NCBI RefSeq assembly: GCF_033118175.1 | Contig: NC_083712.1 | Location: 8,938,956 to 9,002,955, forward strand | Direction of reading: 5' to 3' | DNA length: 64,000 bases | Source of the DNA: Dama dama | Taxonomy: Eukaryota > Chordata > Mammalia > Artiodactyla > Cervidae | Shown here: one piece after another, positions 56,589 through 64,000 of the stretch | How the letters are laid out: each line of letters opens with the position of its first letter | How positions within the stretch are numbered: the first letter of the stretch is position 1 | Notes under the pieces: generated by a model | Told to the model about the DNA's origin: nothing | Database searches by the model: none | The model's input: only the letters and a program-made list of their open reading frames with translations | Translations under genes and position numbers: made by a program

Positions 56589-56793
56589 TTGTTTAGTTGC
56601 TCAGTCACGTCCGACTCTTCTGTGACCCCATGGACTGTACCCGCCAGGCTCCTCTGTCCATAGATTTCTCCAGGCAAGAATACTGGAGTGGTTGCCAGTT
56701 TCTTCTGCAGGGGATCTTCCCCACCCAGGGACCCAACACACGTCTTCTGCATTGGCAGGTGAGTTCTTTACCACTGAGCCACCAGGGAAGCCC
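56589..56793 (-). mobile_element. Bov-tA SINE
   Basis: Antisense, essentially full length: gttgtttagttgctcagtca to ctgagccaccagggaagccc. Confidence 0.93.
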
Positions 56794-57250
56794 TTTTAAG
56801 GGTGAAAAGCTGTAATATACATATATGTATATATTTTAAGCCACTAAAATAAGTGAGACATTTCAGTATACAAGGAAAGATATGAGAAATGAAAATGCAT
56901 TTTGTTAAGGGGAAAAGTAACTTGGTCCTGAAGTTGGTTATTTCTAAATAGGAAAGAAAATAAGGTTCAAACTAATACAGGAAAAGGAAAGTTGTGACAG
57001 ATTTGTAACAAAGGAGCCCAGAAGCCCAAAATGTCTAAGAGATTAAACTAGGATTGTTTGGTATGTTTAATTACATGGGAAGCACTGTCAAAACTTTCTT
57101 AGGTCATAATGTATGGGTAGATGTTGTTATTATATTCTAGAAATTGTATGGAATTCTGAAAAATCTGGTGGTCCTGATAACAAAACTAGAATTTTGACAT
57201 TTTAATTGAGGTCTGTGTTTACTAAGACTCACCTCCCAGATAGTTCCTTA
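56794..57250. other. AT-rich, no gene
   Basis: Short TA-rich stretch (56,818-56,837), then A-rich sequence without coding content. Confidence 0.4.
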
Positions 57251-57519
57251 TTATGTCACATAATTGTCTTTTTTTATATTGAAGTACAGTTGATTAACAA
57301 TGTTGTGTTACTTTCACATGTACAACAAAGTGATTCAGTTATACATATACATGTATCTATTCATTTTCAAATTTTTTTCCAAGTTAGGTTGTTATAGAAT
57401 ATTGAGCAGAGTTCCCCGTACTATACAGTAGGCCCTTGTTGGTTATCTACTTTAAATACTACAGTGTATACATGACCATCCCAAATTTCCTAACTATCCC
57501 AATTATGTTACATAATTGT
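57251..57519 (-). mobile_element. L1 3' end with TSD
   Basis: 57,268-57,502 is an antisense cetartiodactyl L1 3' UTR: attgaagtacagttgattaa, then caacaaagtgattcagttat, then tactatacagtaggcccttg. Flanks ttatgtcacataattgt and ttatgttacataattgt (17 bp, one mismatch) are the target-site duplication. Confidence 0.9.
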
Positions 57520-57698
57520 AAAGTTTAACTATGAAAAGGATACTCAAGAAGTACGTTTGTTTTTGCAGCTTATCACAGCAGTCTGTCTCTGTATAAGACT
57601 GTCCATACTGGACAAGACATTTATAGGGCTGTCTCCAGCCTAGATGGAAGGACCCTTGCAAGGTCCTTTTTTGTTTTTGTTTATTAAGGACCAGGGGC

Positions 57699-57890
57699 AT
57701 TTTTACTGAAGCACAGTCTCTGTTGTGTCAGCTGTAAGGCAGTGATTCCGTTACACACGCACCCACGTCTGTCCTTTTTCAGCGTTTCCTCATGGACTCT
57801 CACAGGCTGCTCGGTGCAGTTCCCCATGCTATGCAGCATGTTTATTTTATACAGTGGTCTGCATGTGTTAACTTCAAGCTCCGGCTTTAC
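57699..57890 (-). mobile_element. L1 3' end, diverged
   Basis: tttttactgaagcacagtct, then aggcagtgattccgttacac, then ccccatgctatgcagcatg. Same L1 region as at 57,268 but older. Confidence 0.7.
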
Positions 57891-58979
57891 CTACTGAGTG
57901 CCCTTGACTCGCTCAGGCACAGTGAAACTGAAGGGAACTGACTCAAATTCACACGTGAGGTTTGCTTGAGGGCTTTCTGTTCTGAACACCAAGAGCAACA
58001 CACCCCACCGCGCCCTCCTGCTCACTGTCTCTAAGACGCCTCCCTGGAAGACAGGTGAGCTTTCAGCTGTGAGCACCACTGCATGTGCCCCTGGGGTGGC
58101 CCGCGGCGGGCGCCGCCGGACGCTGCTGTGCCCTTCACTGCCGTCACCCAGGTCTGGCTCGCCGACAGTGGGCTGGGGGCGCTCCTTCCTCACCTGCCGG
58201 GCAGCAAGGACAGAGCCCATGTCGTCATCCGCGAGTCTGCAGAGACGCTCTCCTCTCCTCGACACATTATACCAGTGACCCTTGGGTCCACTTAGAGGTA
58301 GATTTTATTCAATAAATATACTGGATTTTTTTTTTCCTTTGAGATTTGCAACAATTCGAAAAAACTCAGACAAACCACATAGCCCACAAACATTGAAACA
58401 AGTCAGGAATGTCATATGCATGAAACCTGTAGATAGGCTTACGGTGAGTGCTGTTTAAAATTAACAAAGTGTTAGTGTTCCTCTCCTAGTTGGAGAGACT
58501 GGGTCCCACCCATCACAGGTAAGTGTCCTTTTGTGTAGCCGTGTTCCCAGCGCTGTGTTAGGAATGTGGTTGTAACGCTCTGCCATAAGAAATGTAAAGC
58601 TACTCATTCATTAGGGCCTCTGCTGCAAGTGCCTGAAGAACCCGCAACCGGAGGTGTGAGCTGAGCCTTAAACTTGGGGGCCTCGCTGAGAACAGCCTGG
58701 GAGGCTGCTCTGAAAGGTAAGGGAGGAGATCCCTGCTAGTCACAGAACGGCACCGAGGTCTGCGATGAAAGGGCGCGGGCACGTGGGCGCGGGGAGGCCG
58801 CCCCTGCACGGGCGGAGGCTGGGCCCAGAGCACGGCTCCTTCCTGTTGTCTCCCTGCCAAACCCGTCGACTCTCGCCGGGCCAGCCGCGTGGCTGACAGC
58901 CGCAGCGTTCTCCATCCACTGCCCCCGGTGCCAGGAGTTCTCGTGCCTGGGCCAGATGAGGAGAGGCCAATGTGTTATT
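57891..58979. other. No gene seen
   Basis: A minus frame at 57,891-58,265 (124 codons) overlaps three plus frames and has no domain. GC-rich at 58,050-58,240 and 58,750-58,960. Not called. Confidence 0.4.
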
Positions 58980-59700
58980 TTGGTTTAGGCCTGCTGATAG
59001 ATAACCTGAAATCCTCTGCGTTGCCTGTCTTAACTCGTCAGTTATGACCCAGGAGGTATTCTCCCTAGTTTCTTCCTGTATCTAGAGTTGCACCAGAACA
59101 GTATTCAGTATTGAGTTTTTTATATATATATATGATTGACTGCCTCAAGACTTAGGTAGCGTTAATTTTGTTAACTCTGGTAACACACTGGGTAACACAA
59201 AAGATAGGATATCATTCAGGTAGTAACATGAATAAAGTCATAAATAGGGATTTAAGCCATGAGATTCTAGAACCAAACCAGTTCCCTGAAAGGATCAGGA
59301 AGACTAGGAAGTGGACGACTTAAGACAGGAACCTCATTTTTCACGTGGGTCATTAAACGTATCCCATTAGAGGATCTTTCTGGTACGAAAACACAACGTT
59401 CGGTTTGAATTACAGCGCTGGTGCCTCCCTGAGATGCTGTAAGGATATCAAGGGTCATGTGATTTTGTGATAACCACTTTTCTCATCATAGAGGCCTCAG
59501 TTCAGTAGGCTAATAGCCTGATTAATCATTTAAGGCCTTTTGGGTGAGTTCTGTTAAGGCTTTGATGTAGGCATATACATCTTCCAGTTCTGCTGATGCT
59601 AAATGGTCATACCAGGGAGATACAGCTCACTTGGTAAATCTGCGGAGTCATCTCTAAATTAACGTACAGGTGGCCTTGAGCCCTAGGGAATCCTGATGTT
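58980..59700 (-). pseudogene. Endogenous retrovirus env remnant, copy 2
   Basis: Minus strand. The 63-codon piece at 59,267-59,458 is the transmembrane-subunit region equivalent to copy 1 at 4480-4570, and again lacks part of the cysteine motif. The segment to 59,700 aligns with 4700-4990. Stops are frequent. It lies downstream of pol and gag pieces in retroviral order. Confidence 0.65.
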
Positions 59701-60634
59701 CACCTTCCCACCCATCCTGGCAGAGGTCAGGGCCGCAGACCAGCGCCCACTGCCATCAGGTTCCATTAGGCTCAACCTGGGAGACTTCTGGTCACCTCTC
59801 TTTATGGGAAGTGGTAACATACGGACGTTTTTTGTGAGACACCCAGCTTGGCTTTCTGGTGTTAGTAGGCTGCTGTAAAAACCTTTGCGGTTGTTGTGCC
59901 CACGATGCCGTCTTACCTGGGAGCCAGTGAGGTTGCTCAGGAGGATACTGAGGCTCGCCAGGAGAGGCCTCCTCTCCGGGCGTATCCCCGGTGCTCGAGT
60001 CCAGCCTTCCCCGTGTGTCCAGGCGCCCTTCTTCGTGCTGTCCTGGAGCAGCCCCTCAGGACGGCTGCTGGGAGGCAGTGTGGTCTCGGCCATGTGGTCA
60101 CTGCTGCAGAGTCGGCCTTTGATGCCACCGGGGTAGCAGGTGCCCTGGTGGCAGAACTGCCTCCAGCAATGCTGCTCATGTTTGCTGTTGTGACGCTGCA
60201 GGTCCTCTTCCCGAAGCATCCCTAAGCCGGGTCCCCCCGCAGGCGGCGTCTGTCAGCGCAGCAGACCCCTGGGCACACTAGCAGGTTCTCCTCAGTGCCG
60301 TCACCTCAGCCTGTTGATCGAGGAGACTCCAGACAAAACTCTGTTTTCCAGGACAGCACGGGAGAAACAAACGGAGCAGCCCGCCCGGCACCTCCCATGA
60401 GGTTCTCACAGACACGAACCACAGTGAGTGCGTAACCTAAAGTCAGGATTGTCCGCCAGGCTTTCTTGAAGGTCAGTCCCGGGAGACAAAGGGTTTTCAT
60501 TGCTGATGTCTGCTGCTTCTGGGAGCCGGTGCTGGGCTGTTCATTACACCTGTGGAGAGTTTTGGTGCGCACAAGACCACCTCAGGAGAAGGCGGTGGGC
60601 TTGGATAATGTGTGTGATGAGTTTAGAAAAGCCT
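59701..60634 (-). mobile_element. Decayed retroviral interior
   Basis: A minus-strand frame (59,683-60,219) and short pieces to 60,634 lie between env and RT remnants. No segment can be assigned with confidence. GC content is higher than in copy 1. Confidence 0.4.
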
Positions 60635-60952
60635 TCACGGAGTGGGAGACCGCGATGGTGAGAGTGTGACCTGAGACCGTCCCTTCTGTGGTTGGACGCA
60701 GCGGTCCTTGGCTGCTGAAGCCGACTCCTGGTGGTGATGTCCAGTTCTTCGGTAGGAACTGCAGTGTCCCTGGGTTAAAACTCCTAGTGTAGCATCTCCA
60801 TTTTCACGTGCAAAGAGAATAAAAGGGTAAATAATATTGGGATGCCCCAAGGCCAGGGCCTTTACCAGGAGGTTTTTTAGGGTCTCCGTGGCTTCAGAAT
60901 GAATGTTTTTCCTCCCAAAGAGGCTCAGCTGGGACTTGTCTAAGGGAGTCAC
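60635..60952 (-). pseudogene. Endogenous retrovirus RT/RNase H remnant, copy 2
   Basis: The minus-strand piece contains PFILFARENGDATLGVLTQ, matching the connection between reverse transcriptase and RNase H, and overlaps the type of region found at 14,034-14,246. The frame is open for 105 codons but reads into unrelated sequence at its end. Inactive. Confidence 0.65.
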
Positions 60953-62296
60953 ATACTAGTAGAGCCACTGAAGACGGTTTCGGAATGCAGTTCCTGTAGC
61001 AGCTGGAAAGCCCCTGACCTGCGTGTGTCTCGGGCGCAGGGAGAGCCAGTATCTCCACTGCCAACTAACAGACCTTCCAGTGACCCGTCACATCAGCCTT
61101 ACATTCCATCGTTTTCCCCGGGACACTCTGTGCCTTTGAAGCTGGTTTCTGAAGTACAGGCTGTCTTGCTAGAAACTGAACACGACAGCAAATCATCTGC
61201 ACGTTGTGTCCGAGCTGACCTGGGAGGAGACGCTGGGTCACCTGGGTCCGCTGGGCGTCTGAGGAAGGGGGCTCTCAGCCCCCTTCTAGCGCTGTGCCGC
61301 CGTCCGTCCCAAGTGGAGACGCCAAAAGGTGCTGCAGAGGCCGCAGCAGAGGGGCCACCGTCCTAGCGACAAGGGCAGTGAGGGGTGACGGCACCGTCGC
61401 TAGAGCCTGACCGTGCACCCATCCGGGGTGGTTAACTGGCAGAGAGAGTTACAGGGGTGGTGCAATTGGAGCAAAAGGTTTTGCTCCTCTGTGGCTTCCT
61501 CCCTCCACGGGTACTGATGAGGATCGGGCAGGGCCTCGTTCTCGACTCCAGTCTTTGCAGTGGGAATGCATTTTCCTTGTCAGGAGGATCACGTGCCTGT
61601 AACTCTCAAGGTGCTCAGCCTGGCGATCTTCCCCTGTGTCACCTGATCGTGGGTCACATAGAGTCTCATCTTTCAGGTCTAAACATTTCCCCTTAGGAGG
61701 AAGGGGAGCCTGGCCTTCCTAAGTTTCTAATCTCTATCGGGTGAACGGGGCGCTTTGTACTAGAAAAGGTGAGCTTTTTCCTTTAAGTTCTCCTAAGGAA
61801 AAATGGCTCATTGGAAAAGACCCTGATGCTGGGAGGGATTAGGGGCAGGAGGAGAAAGGGGCAACAGAGGATGAGATGGCTGGATGGCATCACCGACTCG
61901 ATGCGGACATGAGTTTGAGTAAACTCTGGGAGTTGGTGATGGACAGGGAGGCCTGGCGTGCTGCGATTCTTGGGATCTCAAAGAGTCGGACACGACTGAG
62001 CGACTGAACTGAACTGAAGGAAAATTCTAAAGAGCCTTAACAGGTACATTAAAACCCCACCACTTGCATTAAGCACCGCTCCACGGGCAGAAGCCTCAGG
62101 TTTTGGTCAGGTTTAAACCTGAAAAGCTGCCCCCTCCTGTTAGGGTTTTAACTGTTTTCCCGTGTTTTCTTTTCTACTTCTCCCCATGTGTTAAAGAGGA
62201 AACACTCCCAGTGTTCCCTTGGAGCAGCCTCATTCTTGTCTAACTTTGGATTCTGCTCTGAGATCTAGTCTGTTTTTAAAATCTTTCTTCATCTTC
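60953..62296 (-). mobile_element. Retroviral interior, unassigned, with a nested LINE end
   Basis: Sits between gag and RT where protease and the first half of RT would be expected, but no motif is recognisable. A BovB 3' end is inserted at 61,809. Confidence 0.4.
61809..62021 (+). mobile_element. BovB 3' end, sense
   Basis: ctcattggaaaagaccctga to gagcgactgaactgaactga. A 213-bp 5'-truncated copy. Confidence 0.92.
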
Positions 62297-63146
62297 CTAC
62301 AGTTCCTCCTCCAATGACTTTTTCTTCTTAAACCCACAGTAAAAGCAAGTGCGAGGTTCCTTTGTCAGTCGAGGACTGAACGGGGGTTTATTAACTGCAG
62401 CCTGACTTTGATTACTTAACTGGTACAATCGAAGGTCCACGATTTTTATAGATGTGTTTCTCTCTCTCAGTAGTTTTGAAAAGTTGGTCAGCCAGCATGA
62501 TAAGGGCATTTTATGTAATGCTGACCAACCTAAGTTGTATTTTTTATTTAGAGCAGCCAGCTCCTCATTAATACGTTCTAAAACAGTGGAGTTAAGCAAA
62601 GGATCATTTTGACTGTTAGAGAACATTCAGGTATTGTGCCAGAATAGTGTTTGAAAGCTCTCAAACCTCATAATCCAGGATTCATCTTGTCTTTGTTTGC
62701 ACTGCTGAATCTTTGTCCAGACTATAGCTTGGGGGAAAGACTTGGAGATAAGTAATTTATGAGGTAATTGCATTCGCTGTGAACCTGTGAACCGTGGGAA
62801 TTGAAATTGGTTGAGAGGTGTTTCCACTCTGCTTTGTCGCATCTTTCCCTCGCTTTGCTTTCAGGAATAGCTGCATTAACGGGTACAGATCTGCAAACCC
62901 GGGCTCACGGGTTTGGACGTTTACCTGAAATTCCTTTGCAAATCCCAGTAGGTCCTGACTAGGACTGGGAAGCCCCCTCGCCAAAGCCCTAAGTTTTGCT
63001 AGAGTCCAGGGTGTATCTGTAAGCACAGACGGCAGCTCACCTCTTCCTGTGATAGGTTCCACCTTAAAGGGGATGTAATTACTTCTGACTGTTTGTCCTC
63101 TTTTACTGGGGGGGTAGAAGCAGGAGGCAAGGTGATGGAGAGACAA
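62297..63146 (-). pseudogene. Endogenous retrovirus gag remnant
   Basis: Three minus-strand frames in order. 62,757-63,146 resembles the N-terminal part of capsid (WTLAKLRALARGLPSPSQD, then PGFADLYPLMQLFL). 62,627-62,842 resembles later capsid. 62,297-62,626 ends in a nucleocapsid-like stretch with only the first half of a zinc knuckle (CFYCG). Frame changes separate the pieces. The class I-like assignment is an inference. It is upstream of the pol and env remnants on the same strand, so 58.98-63.2 kb is one shortened provirus. Confidence 0.7.
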
Positions 63147-63265
63147 GGAATCAGGCAGTTCAGGACAGTGAGGACTTGAGGCAGGAGCAGAGGGAGAGGC
63201 AGCTTTGAAAAATCCTGGTACTGTATCTTTTGGTTGATTTCCTGTAAAAGTTTATCATTTCCTCT
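63147..63265. other. Retroviral leader or flank
   Basis: Short stretch between gag and BovB. No LTR or primer-binding site can be recognised. Confidence 0.35.
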
Positions 63266-64000
63266 TTCAGTTCAGTTCAGTTCAGTTGCTCGGTCATGTC
63301 CAACTCTTTGCGACCCCATGAATCGCAGCATGCCAGGCCTCCCTGTCCATCACCAACTCCTGGAGTTTACTCAAACATATGTCCATCGAATCGGTGATGC
63401 CATCCAACCATCTCATCCTCTGTCGTCCCCTTCTCCCCCTGCCCCTAATCCCTCCTAGCATCAGGGTCTTTTCCAATGAGTCAGCTCTTCACATGAGGTG
63501 GCCAAAGTATTGGAGTTTCAGCTTCAGCATCAGTCCTTCCAATGAACACCCAGGACTGATCTCCTTTAGGATGGACTGGTTGGATCTCCTTGAAGTCCAA
63601 GGGACTCTCAAGAGTCTTCTCCAACACCACAGTTCAAAAGCATCAATTCTTTGATGCTCAGCTTTCTTCACAGTCCAACTCTCACACCCATACATGACCA
63701 CTGGAAAAACCATAGCCTTGACTAGACAGGCCTTTTTTGGCAAAGTACTGTCTCTGCTTTTTAATATGCTATCTAGGTTGATCATAATTTTCTTTCCAAG
63801 GAGTGTCTTTTAATTTCATGGCTGCAGTCACCATCTGCAGTGATTTTGGAGCCCAGAAAAATAAAGTTTGACACTGTTTCCACTGTCTCCCCATCTATTT
63901 GCCATGGAGTGATGGGACCAGATGCCATGATCTTAGTTTTCTGAACGTTGAGCTTTAAGCCAACTTTTTCACGCTCCTCTTTCACTTTCATCAAGAGGCC
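63266..64000 (-). mobile_element. BovB LINE, runs off the window
   Basis: Antisense BovB from its 3' end (cagttcagttcagttgctcg) into the RT C-terminus. Frames at 63,489-63,785 (CESWTVKKAEHQRIDAFELW) and 63,782-63,994 (LKLNVQKTKIMAS) are offset by a frameshift. It continues beyond 64,000. Confidence 0.93.

Noticed and set aside
57891..58265. Minus frame of 124 codons
   Set aside because: Overlaps three plus frames in a GC-rich patch; no domain and no splice-compatible neighbours.
52600..64000. Exons of ARHGEF10, the next gene in human
   Set aside because: No RhoGEF-like coding segment on either strand; probably beyond the right edge.
1..64000. CRISPR arrays or other prokaryotic systems
   Set aside because: Tandem repeats here have no unique spacers, and all gene and repeat content is mammalian.

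Overview
The window is nuclear DNA of a ruminant, almost certainly a bovid (cattle or a close relative). It is full of the BovB LINE, the tRNA-derived Bov-tA SINE and cetartiodactyl CHR-type SINEs. No bacterial, organellar or CRISPR-like structure is visible. Only one protein-coding host gene can be supported: CLN8, on the + strand. CLN8 encodes the TLC-domain endoplasmic reticulum protein that helps export newly made lysosomal enzymes and is mutated in human neuronal ceroid lipofuscinosis.

Layout. 1-38.6 kb is an intergenic repeat mosaic upstream of CLN8. It holds BovB copies, many SINEs, several antisense LTR remnants and the wreck of a class I-like endogenous retrovirus (env and integrase at 4.1-6.4 kb, RT/RNase H at 14.0-14.4 kb, all minus strand). 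It also holds one solo LTR on the + strand (28,841-29,551) whose U3 carries a 43-bp tandem repeat. 38.9-40.3 kb is a CpG island with a perfect NRF1-type palindrome and two minisatellites; it is the likely CLN8 promoter and first exon. 40.3-45.1 kb is the likely first intron, with a G-rich minisatellite (41.9-42.2 kb) and a large CA-rich higher-order minisatellite (43.9-44.9 kb). CLN8 coding exons lie at 45,152-45,676 and 51,869-52,168, separated by a 6.2-kb intron containing an old L1 and four SINEs. A poly(A) signal follows at 52,574. 52.6-58.9 kb has no supported gene. 58.9-63.2 kb is a second minus-strand retroviral remnant, colinear gag-pol-env, and a BovB runs off the right edge.

The spliced CLN8 reading frame is intact: 175 + 99 codons, joined in phase 0, 274 residues, ending in a dilysine retrieval signal. 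Two upstream ATGs precede its start in the putative second exon. The other long open frames lie in retroelements, in minisatellites that lack stop codons, or in GC-rich DNA, and are not reported as host genes.

The most informative structures beyond CLN8 are these: splice-donor motifs repeated by a 36-bp minisatellite at the probable exon 1 boundary; the uORF pair at the CLN8 start; a G-run block just upstream of the last 3' splice site; a solo LTR that can be compared with an empty paralogous site in the same window; and three insertions reduced to little or nothing but a poly(A) tail, one of which also has an internal empty-site control. Family names and edges of repeats were judged by eye; no database search was run.
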